DNA of 64,000 nucleotides from Chionoecetes opilio. Its lineage: Eukaryota > Arthropoda > Malacostraca > Decapoda > Majidae. Below, piece by piece: positions 46,438-54,720 of this stretch. The notes beneath the pieces are model-generated. The model saw only the letters and a list, made by a program, of their open reading frames with translations. It made no database searches and had not been told where the DNA came from. A program made the translations under genes and the position numbers. The stretch spans positions 35,001 to 99,000 of the forward strand of contig JACEEZ010011998.1 of NCBI GenBank assembly GCA_016584305.1, read 5' to 3'. Position 1 is the stretch's first letter, and every line of letters begins with the position of its first letter.

Positions 46438-47785
46438 CAGGGTACCAAAATTGTTGGATTGGGTTACGATGGGAGGAAGGACAAGACCAGGGCAATGGTG
46501 CCCGACAGCTATGGGAAACTGCACCCAAGGTTGATCAGGGAGGAGCATGTGTCAGTGACAGAGGAGCCATCTGGAAGGTACCTTTGGCACTTTGTACCAG
46601 AGGACCCGGTGCCACCTGACAAGCCTGCGTTCAAGGTGGCTCAGGCTCCCTATGATCTGCTGGTGACATACGCCTCCACCGACTCACTGATCGTACTGCA
46701 AGGTGACTCAACTAGGGCCAACACGGGGTGGAAGGGTGGTACTCACGCCCATTTGGAGAAGATGCTGGGACGCAAGCTCTTCTGGAGTATATGCGTGTTG
46801 CACACAAACGAGTTGCCCCTGCGCCACCTTATCACCAGCATCGACGGGCCTACCTCATCTGACACTGGCTTCACGGGTCCAGTGTGCAGTCTGCTGTCCA
46901 GCGTGAATAAGATGCAGTACAACGCAGAGTTCAGAGGAGTGCCAGGCGGTGAAGATCTCACGGAGATACCGGAGTATATCATGATCAACATTTCCACTGA
47001 CCAGCAGGTCTCCTACCAGCTGGTCCAGGCTGTGAAGCGGGGCGTTCTCCCGTCCGAGCTGCAAGAGAGCAAGTGTGGCAAGGTGTCTCACTCCAGATGT
47101 CTCACCACAGCCCAGTCGCTCGTATACATGTGGACCAGAAAGCATGGACTGACTGGCAAAGAACTGAACACCCTGGAAATCCTAGTCAAGTACTGCCTGC
47201 AGGTGTACTTCAAACTCTACTACGACATCAAGGTTCACCACAGACTAGAGGACGGCCCCAAGCACATCCTCACGCAGCTCAGAGTGATGAGGTCGCAGCC
47301 CAAGAAGGTCCAAACAGCTGTGACCTTCTACGTGCGGACAGGAGCATGGTTCGTACACTCAGAATGTGTCCTCCTCTCGCTGATGGCGAGTCAGAGTGAG
47401 GTTCGCCGTGACCCAGATTTTGAAGCTGAGGGCTGGCGAGAAGTATGGGGACACCAGTGTAAGACCTCGCATCACACCCAAGCTGAACTTGTCAGCCACC
47501 AGCTTGCAGACACTGATCAGCTGGCAGCCTGGCCAGGTGCACGAGCCGGCATTCACCTGTTCACTGTCCGGGGATCAGATCCAGGAGATCCTGGTCAAGC
47601 CGTACGAGGTTCCGGAGTTCTCTATCCACACTCAGAGCACCGAAAGAGTCGTGAAGCAGGTGACAGAGGCTGCGGCAGCAGTGGTGGGGCAGCAGGCCAG
47701 AGACGGGTTCATCCAGGCTCGGGCCCACCACCGGGAGACCATGCCCTGCTTCAGGTCTAAGAAGGACATGATGGACACGTTCTAG
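46438..47785 (+). pseudogene. Uncharacterised transposon-borne protein, frameshifted; possible hAT-like transposase
   Basis: One frame is open from ~46429 to ~47390 and then shifts +1 (~47390-47400) into a frame ending at TAG 47783-47785, about 450 codons in all. No ATG starts the conserved part. CTAACCAG|GGTACC at 46440 looks like a splice acceptor, so 5' exons may be missing. Motifs in order: KIVGLGYDGRKDKT, LIVLQGDSTRANTGWKGG, ICVLHTNELPLRHL with DGPT, SHSRCLTTAQSLVYMW, and, after the shift, FSIHTQSTERVVKQVTEAAA and RDGFIQARAHHRETMP. From memory these resemble a multicopy uncharacterised family in arthropods and cnidarians. The D, D and TER positions plus a SR-x-LTTA block parallel hAT transposases. 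That function is an inference. Confidence 0.6.
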
Positions 47786-48090
47786 GCCAACGTAGAGGCT
47801 GTGACACTGTGATGTAGTGCCTGATGAACCAACTGATCAGAAAGAGCTTACCACGCTAGTCATTTGGAACTCATATTGGTGCATGATGCAATAAACAGGA
47901 CCAACCGGACACTGCGTACTCATTTAAGCATTATTCGATAAGGGCGCAATATAAAAGTGCGATTTTGCATAGTAAGAATTGCTCAAATGCAAAAATGGAA
48001 AGAGATAAAATCGTCTTAGAATTTCATTTTACATAGGAAATTGGCATGCCAAAGTTGAGAAAAAAAATTGTTGTTATACGGCGTACCCTA
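47786..48090. repeat. 3' non-coding part and right TIR of the candidate transposon
   Basis: AATAAA at ~47890 could polyadenylate the ORF transcript. The right terminus is 47955-48090, ending TACGGCGTACCCTA. Confidence 0.65.
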
Positions 48091-48252
48091 GTGGAGAGGC
48101 CTCAGCGTGTCTCCGTTACTCTCCTACTGAATATGGCAGCGAGCTATATTGTGGCTGCCAGACGTAGTGTTTCATTGTCGTACGCTACACATACGTAATA
48201 ACATGTAATCCTACGGACATAATAACAGTGGAATATTTCCCTATCCTACACC
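48091..48252 (-). mobile_element. Gypsy A 3' LTR, interrupted
   Basis: Read on the minus strand, a purine tract CGTGAGAGGGAAGGGAGG is followed by TGTAGGATAGGG, which resembles the start of Gypsy B's LTR (TGTAGGACATTG). The LTR sequence is interrupted by the candidate transposon at 48090 and presumably continues left of 46117. Its far end is not identifiable because A's 5' LTR is absent. Confidence 0.55.
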
Positions 48253-48277
48253 TCCCTTCCCTCTCACGCTCGTAGTC

Positions 48278-49423
48278 TCATTCTCGAGCGGACTCCTTGT
48301 TCTGGAGCCTCATAGAGCGACGGGGCACAGGGGAAGGATAGACACTGTGGGATTCACACTGGGGAAGGGAGTCATCCCTATGGCACTGCACTGGACGAAG
48401 CAAACGGCGGTTTCGCCAATACACACGACCACTAGGGAGACGCACCTGATATTCCCTGGACCTGCCGCCGACACCCATGACAACACCGACCTTGTCCCAG
48501 CGGTGAGATATTGGGTCCTGAAGGCGGACATGCTGGCCAACATTCAACCTGAGAAGGGGGAGGGCATGCTGGTCGTACCGAGCTGTACTGTAACGTCCTT
48601 GGCACGGGCAGCTGCACGGCGATCACAGTCTTCGGCCTTGGCCTGCCACTCCTTAGAGAAGGACTGGGGGTGGGCAGGGACACAAAACCTAAGCGGATGT
48701 CCATAGAGGATCTGGGCAGGGGAGCGTCCTGTGAAGTTGGGAGTGTTGCGCAGTTCTAGTAGGCCGCGGTCGAACTCCTCACAGTCAATGTTGCCGGAAG
48801 GCGCCACCTTGAGTATGAGGTACTTCACAGACTTAACTGCGGCCTCGGCGTGACCATTTGACTGTGGGTAATGTGGCGACGTGACCACATATCGGACTCC
48901 CCATCGATCCATGAATTGCCGGAACTCCTGGCTGGTGATTTGGGGGCCTCCATCTTCGGAGGTAGGCGTAGGCGGAGGGGAACACCAACTTCTCGGAAGT
49001 AGCAGCAGAAGATTCTGATGGTAGCGACGGACGTAGTGTCGCCTTTGCAAGGGACGACCACAGGCCACCCTGAGAGTCGGTCGACGACGACTAAGAAGGA
49101 CTTCCCTGCTGCAACAAAGAAGTCAGCCGACACGGACTCAAAGGGTCTCGTAGGGTGGTCGTCACTCAGTAGGGGTTCCTTCTGCTGGCTCGGCAGGAGG
49201 ATCTGGCATGGCTCACAGGCTTGAACTGTGCTGGTGATGTCAGCATTAATGCCTGGTCAGAAGACAGCCTGCCTCGCCCGTCGTTTAGTCGCCTCGACAC
49301 CTCGGTGGCTGTCATGCAAGTGGGTCAAGGTGCGGCGATGTAAGGCGGCAGGAACCACAACCCTTGCTCCGTACAGTACGAGGTCACCATCGGCGTAGAG
49401 TTCGTCCCGTATCTTCCAATACG
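48278..49423 (-). pseudogene. Gypsy A pol, integrase part
   Basis: Minus strand. 49257-49423 carries YADGDLVLYGARVVVPAALH and the HDSHRGVEATKRRAR zinc-binding start, ending at a stop where Gypsy B has W. 48544-49256 holds the integrase core with FLVVVDRLSGWPVVV, EDGGPQITSQEF and SNGHAEAAVKSVK in shifted frames. 48278-48547 gives the C-terminal domain with LQDPISHRWDKVGVVMG and PRRSMRLQN. Multiple frameshifts make it inactive. It continues at 57738 on the far side of Gypsy B. Confidence 0.85.
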
Positions 49424-49428
49424 GAAGC

Positions 49429-49653
49429 TGTAGCCTATAGGTGTATCCTTGGGTCCTTACGGTTAGAGGGGGAAGGACAGAAACACTATAGATATCCTGT
49501 AAGTTCTTATTCCAAAGAGGACAGAGGAATGTAAGTACAGCGGGGTATGACGCCTGCGGCGCGTCAGTACAGACTGGCGGGAAATCGGGAACGCCGGTTA
49601 CCCGACGCTGCCAAACATACATAAATGATGTTGCCGTAATACAATGTCCTACA
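49429..49653 (-). repeat. Gypsy B 3' LTR
   Basis: Minus strand TGTAGGACATTGTATTACGG to CACCTATAGGCTACA. It reads open as a protein frame only by chance. Confidence 0.9.
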
Positions 49654-49672
49654 TCTCCTTCCCCCCTTCGCG
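49654..49672 (-). promoter_or_regulatory. Gypsy B polypurine tract
   Basis: Coding strand GCGAAGGGGGGAAGGAGA directly abuts the LTR start TGTAGG. It primes plus-strand DNA synthesis in LTR elements. Confidence 0.85.
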
Positions 49673-49674
49673 CT

Positions 49675-50552
49675 CATAGCCGACCTAGGCCTTGAGCGTC
49701 CGTCCTGGTTTTTATCCTGGCAGAACGACGAGGTAAAGCAGATTGAGGCGACTCTGCTTCCGGGGAAGGTCCACCAGGCAGCTTAGCTCCATCCGTGGAC
49801 TGCGGGTTCTCAGAATGGGGTGGTGTTGGCCGGAGGAAGCGGCGATTTCTCCACTATACACGGCCGCTGGGCATCCTGACAAGGTAGTCTCGGGACCTGC
49901 CAGTGCCCATGACAATGCCCACCTTGTCCCAACGCTTCGTGATTGGGTCCTGTACGCGGACTGTATCGTCGAGCGCCAGCGGTGGGAGAAGTTGAGCATG
50001 TTCGTCATACCTAGACGTAGCATCACAGGCACGCGTGGCAGCCCGGCGGTCACAGCTTTCGGCCCTGGCCTGCCACTTTTCCGCGAAGGACGTGGCGTGA
50101 GCCGGGACACAGGAACGGAGGGGATGTCCAAACAGAATCTGGGCTGGTGAACGACCGGTGTGGTTGGGAGTGTTTCTGAGCTCTAAGAGTCCTCTGTCGA
50201 ATGCATCACAGTCCAAGTTTCCTGAGGGGGCCACTTTCAGGATGAGGTGCTTGATGGACTTCACAGCCACCTCGGCGTGGCCGTTGGACTGTGGGTAGTG
50301 GGGCGTCGACACAGCATGACGGACACCCCAATGCTCCAGGAATCCCGCAAACTCCCGACTAGTAAACTGGGGACCCCCATCCGTGCGTAGGCGTACAGGT
50401 ACGCCCAGGTCGCGGAAGAGGTGGCGGAAGTGACGGATGGTGGCAGCGGACGTCGTGTCCAAGCCGCAGGAAACCACCACAGGCCAGCCAGAGAGTCGGT
50501 CGACAACCACAAGGAAGGGCTTCCCCGCAGCGTGGAAAAAGTCCGCAAACAC
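49675..50552 (-). pseudogene. Gypsy B integrase core and C-terminal domain
   Basis: An uninterrupted stretch of 232 codons (49854-50552). FLVVVDRLSGWPVVV gives the first catalytic D, RTDGGPQFTS the second and QSNGHAEVAVKSIK the E, so the DDE triad is complete. The C-terminal domain VRVQDPITKRWDKVGIVMGT follows. A frameshift near 49855 moves the tail into another frame that ends shortly before the polypurine tract. The integrase inserts the cDNA into the genome. Confidence 0.9.
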
Positions 50553-51038
50553 CGACTCGAAGGGCCTGGTAGGGTTCTCGTCACACAGCAGGGGCTCATT
50601 CTATAAGCTCGGCAGCATCACCTGGCACGGCTCACAGGCACGAACGGTGTTGATTATGTCAGCGTCAATGCCGGGCCAATACACCGCCTGCCTCGCCCGG
50701 CGCTTGGTAGCTTCGGCTCCGCGATGACTGTCATGCAGGCGAGCTAACACGCGGCGGCGAAGGGCAGCAGGGACAACCACCCGAGCCCCGTACAGGACGA
50801 GGTCCTGGTCACAGTACAGGTCCTCCCATACTTTCCAATACGGGCGCAGGGCGTTGTGAAGGGTGTAGCGGTCACTGGGGAACCCTTTCCTCACACACTG
50901 AAGAAGCTCGGTGTAGGAGGGATCATCCTGGGTCGCGAGGCGGAGTTCCTCTAGGGCCAGATCGCCGTTGGTGGGTGGGTCTTCGGTTTCTGATGTTGCC
51001 GTGCCACCCAGGGACTCCATAGCCCGCAGGGTCACCAT
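50553..51038 (-). pseudogene. Gypsy B integrase zinc-binding domain
   Basis: HDSHRGAEATKRRARQAVYW and NTVRACEPCQ give the HHCC zinc finger. A stop or shift near 50600 separates it from the core. Confidence 0.88.
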
Positions 51039-51341
51039 GTTCCTGACGTAGAGTCATGTTTCAGCATCCAAGACGCCGTCCTCTGGCGTCGGATGGCAGA
51101 CAGGGGCGCGGGAAAGAGCGTCTGGGATACAGAGCTCCTTAACCGAGCGCCACACTGCAGTGAAGACAAACGACAGGATCTTCTCCTTCAGGCGCTGAAG
51201 ACGTGGGTTCTCTATGGCGTCTAAGGAATACTGGCTGAGGATGGGGACGAGCGGGCGATGATCGATGACGAGATCAAAGTGCTGCAAACCGGCGATGTGG
51301 TACTTGCACTTTGTCATGGCCCACACTACGGCCAGCTCCAA
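51039..51341 (-). pseudogene. Gypsy B RNase H, C-terminal part
   Basis: ELAVVWAMTKCKYHI, then FDLVIDHRPLVPILSQ and CIPDALSRAP, the canonical Ty3/Gypsy RNase H end. A stop just upstream (51343) interrupts continuity with the RT. Confidence 0.88.
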
Positions 51342-51911
51342 CTAGATGGTGGCGTAGCGGGTCTCAGTGTCCGTTAGGAAGCGCGAGCCACACTGAACGA
51401 GTCGGAACCGTCCTCCACCGTGGTCCTGCAAGAGGGCATACCCGAGACCATACAGTCGCGAGGCATCTGTTTGCAGAACAGTGGGTAGGGCCGGGTCAAA
51501 GGTGGCGAGGACTGGTGGATTAGACAAGGCTTCCTTGACCCTCTGGAAGGCTTGGTCATGGTCAGGAGTCCACAGAAAGGTCCTCTTGGGGCTCATCAGC
51601 GGGCGGAGGGGTGCAGCAGCAGAGGAAATTTCGGGCGTGAACTCTGTCAACTGGTTGGTGAGGCCCAGAAAAGACTTGAGGTCTGTCAGGTTAGCTGGCT
51701 TGGCGAAGTCGGTGATGGCACGGACCTTCTCTGGGTTTGTTGCGATGCCATCGTGGGAGAGGTGGTAGCCGCAGAAGGTCACCTCTGGTGCTGCGCGAAC
51801 AAGCTTCTCGGCGTTTAGCGTAATCCCGTGGGCCTTACACCTGGCCAGAACATCGTCGATAAGGCGAAGGTGTGTGAGGTAGTCCTCGTCGTACAGTATA
51901 ATGTCGTCCAC
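51342..51911 (-). pseudogene. Gypsy B RT (thumb/connection) and RNase H start
   Basis: Begins at the catalytic VDDIILYDED box. Continues with FCGYHLSHDGI, LKSFLGLTNQLTEFTPEISS, FLWTPDHDQAFQRVKEALS and TVLQTDASRLYGLGYALLQ (RNase H active-site D). Confidence 0.92.
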
Positions 51912-52400
51912 TACACTTCACACACCGCATTACTCCCTGTAACGCGATGTCGCCTCGTAAGCAATAGGCGTCTCCCGTGGCAGCGAAACCCATTGGGCCT
52001 CGAAGGTAGCGGAAACGTCCGTGGGGAGTAATGAAGGTGGTCAGTGGCTGATCATCCTCGGCGAGAGAGATCTGCCAGTAGCCGTAGAGGGCGTCCAGCG
52101 TCGAGAAGTACCGAGCTTTCGGGTCCACGCTGCGTAGCGCCGCGAAGGGTGTAGGCGCGGGGTGCGCAGGACGGGACACCTGGCTGTTTAGCTTCGAGAG
52201 GTCGGTGGTAATACGGACTCCTCCGTTGGCCTTTGCGACGACCACCAGTGGGTGACACCACGGGGACGGGTCGTCGCCAGCCGGAGTAATAGCACCTTGG
52301 GCTACCATGGTGTCCAGCTCGGTTTTCACTGCATCGCGAAAGGTCAAGGGAATCAACCGGGGGGGTATATACTGCGTAAGGCTGAACATTCTCCCGAAGG
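51900..52400 (-). pseudogene. Gypsy B RT fingers and palm
   Basis: PLVVVAKANGGVRITTDLSK, LNSQVSRPAHPAPTPF, DALYGYWQISLAEDDQPLTT and HGRFRYLRGPMGFAATGDAY. A 1 nt frameshift near 51920 separates it from the VDDII box. Confidence 0.92.
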
Positions 52401-53128
52401 TGGATCCGCATGGGTGGGCCTTCCGTCGCCTTCAGTGGCTTGTCCCGTAGGTCTTCCTTCTTCACCAACACGTCCGGATACTTGTTCAAGAAGTACTCCC
52501 TCGCGGCTGAGGGGGACGTAGTGCTGTGGAGTGGAAGTGGTGGTGACACAGTTAGGGGTGGAGTGGGTGCGCCAGAGGTCTGCGTGCGGCACTGGGTAGC
52601 TCCTTCCGGCTTGCTGCTCCTCGACTCCATGACCCTATTAGCGATGCTCCGCACAGCTATTATCTGCTCTAGAAAATTCCTTGGCACGACGCCTAGCGCC
52701 CTGCAGTGATCCCATGACAACAGGGGCATATTCAGGGAACTTTGGACGTCTACCCAACCCGTGCACGACAAGGCACCGTAGGTCAATTTTGCTCGGAAGG
52801 AGCCTACGGCGGCAGGCATCTTGGAGCCGTTGGCATTATAGTACGACAGGTTGGGGGGGGGTCCAAGATCCCGCTTGGCGAGACCCATGCTTTTGAGGTG
52901 CTGTGGGCCAATGACCGTAGTGTCGGCGCCCGTGTCAGGTATCACCTCTAAGCAGCCTGACGCGTCACCATATGTGACGGCGACACTGATAGTTGGAGAG
53001 GGTGAAGCTCTAGGGCGTGCAGTTGACTGGATGCTCCGTACGTGGCTGACGTGCTGCTTTGAAGTCTGGGAGCCGCGTGGAGGCGACTGTGAACGCACCA
53101 CGTTGAAGGTAGAGCGGTTCTTCCTCAC
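52400..53128 (-). pseudogene. Gypsy B aspartic protease and linker
   Basis: VAVTYGDASGCLEVIPDTGA followed by DTTVIGPQHLKSMGL is the aspartic protease active site (D-T-G-A). Further on, SWDHCRALGVVPRN and a linker lead to RT. One frame is open from 53128 past 52400, then shifts. Confidence 0.88.
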
Positions 53129-54280
53129 CCCCGTTGGGTTTTTGGGCTTCGACGAACTGCAGCACTTCTTAAAATGGCCGTAGCGATTTCAGGCGTCGCA
53201 CTGGATGCTCTTTGCCGGGCACCTGTCCGTGTGCGAAAAAATGGCCTGTGCGGCCGCAACCACGGCATGATGCAGTAGCAGCGGGACACCCTTGGGGTCC
53301 ATGCTGCCGCTTTCCACAGTTGCTGCAAGCGGAGTGCGTCTTGGGGGCTGCTGGGTATGCTTCCGCCTTCACCTTGTGGGCCGCCTTTTGGCCCTTTTTG
53401 TACTGGGAGACAACACGCAAGGCAGGTGGGGCCCTTAAGGCAGAAGTCGCCGACCTGGTGGCCTCGTAAGAACGGCACACCGTTACCACCTGCTGGAGTG
53501 TAGAGGACGCGTCCATGGAGATGATCTTCTGCACCAGCTCCTCGTCCCGGACGCCGATGAGGATCCCGTGTTTCACTCACGCTTCCTCGCATTCGCTGTT
53601 TTTTGCATTGCAGACGTCTATTTCTTCCGAGAGATTTTTCAACCTAATGAAGAAATCTGCAAAAGTCTCGCCTGCTGCCTGCTTACAGCTAAAGAACGCC
53701 CGCCGTCGAAGTGCCTCACTACTCAGGCCCTTGATGTGCCCCTGCAGGATGTCGAGCACCTCCTCAACAGAGGCCGTACTGTCTGGTGGCACCTGTAGTG
53801 TGTGCTCCAGCATCCTCTGAGTCTCCAGCGAGAGGCACATCCTCAGTTGAATCAGCTGTTTCGGCTGTGGCAGGCTTGCAAGGTCAACCATCGTCGCGTA
53901 GTCCTTCCACCGTGACGTGGGGGGGGGTGACTGAACAACAGCTTTGGGCGCCGAAGGAGCAAGTGCGGGGCCCAACGACGCGCTTCCTGGGGCGCCAGGA
54001 CCAGCCGTGGCTCCCGTCACGGGCGTGGGGGGTTGTGGGCCCGCCAGCCTTGACAACAATGTCTCTAAATGGTCACCATCCTCCCTTCACTGCACTTCCC
54101 TCTCGGCGCGGGCAGACTCCTCTCTGTCCATCACCCATCGCATAAGTACCTGTAGGTCACTGGAGGGTGGTGGAGAGGCGGGGCCGCTGTGGGGCGACGT
54201 GGGGGGGTCGTGCGTTGACGTAGGGGCAGCCGTAGGAGACGATGTTGGGGAGGCACCTCCCTTGCCGCGCTTCCCCATGG
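53125..54280 (-). pseudogene. Gypsy B gag
   Basis: Start ATG at ~54278 (MGKRGKGGASP). A Ser/Pro-rich N-terminus leads to a stop near 54087. Then the capsid-like region WKDYATMVDLASLPQPKQLI and ADFFIRLKNLSEEIDVCN (53577-54059), another stop at ~53579, and ILIGVRDEELVQKIISMDAS. The nucleocapsid zinc knuckles begin CSNCGKRQHGPQGCP and CRGCGRTGHF. An extra T in a T-run (~53240) shifts the frame, and a TGA replaces a Cys codon in the third knuckle. Confidence 0.88.
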
Positions 54281-54682
54281 TGAAGTGTTCTGGCCTACAC
54301 TGACGGGGAACAGCGTCTCAACGACTCGAACTGACGCCCGTCAGAGAGACGAGAACGAGTCTGTAGTAAGTAGTGCGGTGACGAGTGTGAGTGTCTGACT
54401 GGTGTGTACCGGTGGGGTGCCGGGCTCCTTGGGGATGGGGGGTCCACCGCGCTGCTGCTTGCCAAGCAACCACAACATATGCTGACACTCGAATTAAGTG
54501 CCTGACAAGCTCGCAGTGGAGGCGAATCTCCCTGAATGGCAGAGACTCAGCACTTCCTCCCACTCTAACGGGCCTATACACGCGCACAAACACCAGAACA
54601 CTGTGTCAACACTTCACAAAGCACTCCTCCCGCGGCGAGTTCTTGCCAGCTTACTTCCTTCGTAGCTAGTAGTCCTCCCAGT

Positions 54683-54700
54683 ATCCTACTCACTGCGCCA
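54683..54700 (-). promoter_or_regulatory. Gypsy B primer-binding site
   Basis: Coding strand TGGCGCAGTGAGTAGGAT begins directly after the 5' LTR's terminal CA. TGG-start and position are as expected for tRNA 3'-end priming. I did not assign the tRNA. Confidence 0.8.
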
Positions 54701-54720
54701 TGTAACCTATAGGTGTATCC
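54701..54720 (-). repeat. Gypsy B 5' LTR, PBS-proximal piece
   Basis: TGTAACCTATAGGTGTATCC on the plus strand equals the end of the 3' LTR except for one base. The LTR is split here by the LINE. Confidence 0.9.

Larger units (their letters stand above)
43917..46480. repeat. ~2.6 kb duplicated block, copy 2
   Basis: Repeats 41330-43915, including the CR1/Harbinger junction (~43980), the Harbinger core (44010-44280), the GGAACT repeat (44800-45030) and the left part of the TIR element. Continues into the ORF where copy 1 stops. Confidence 0.92.
46117..48098 (+). mobile_element. Candidate new DNA transposon with 8 bp TSD
   Basis: GTGGAGAG (46117-46124) is repeated exactly at 48091-48098. Immediately inside, TAGGGTACGCCGTA (46125-46138) is inverted at 48077-48090. 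Weaker inverted similarity extends ~140 bp, including TATGTAAAATTGAA against TATGTAAAATGAAA and TTTGAGCACTTCTTGCTATG against TTTGAGCAATTCTTACTATG. The body is 1,966 bp and encloses one long ORF. The right flank is Gypsy A 3' LTR-like DNA. An 8 bp duplication is known for hAT and P superfamilies. I do not recognise this terminal sequence from any named family. Confidence 0.75.

Noticed and set aside
53577..54303. Plus-strand ORFs overlapping gag (101-119 codons) and others antisense to Gypsy A/B
   Set aside because: They mirror GC-rich Gypsy coding sequence on the minus strand and show no domains.
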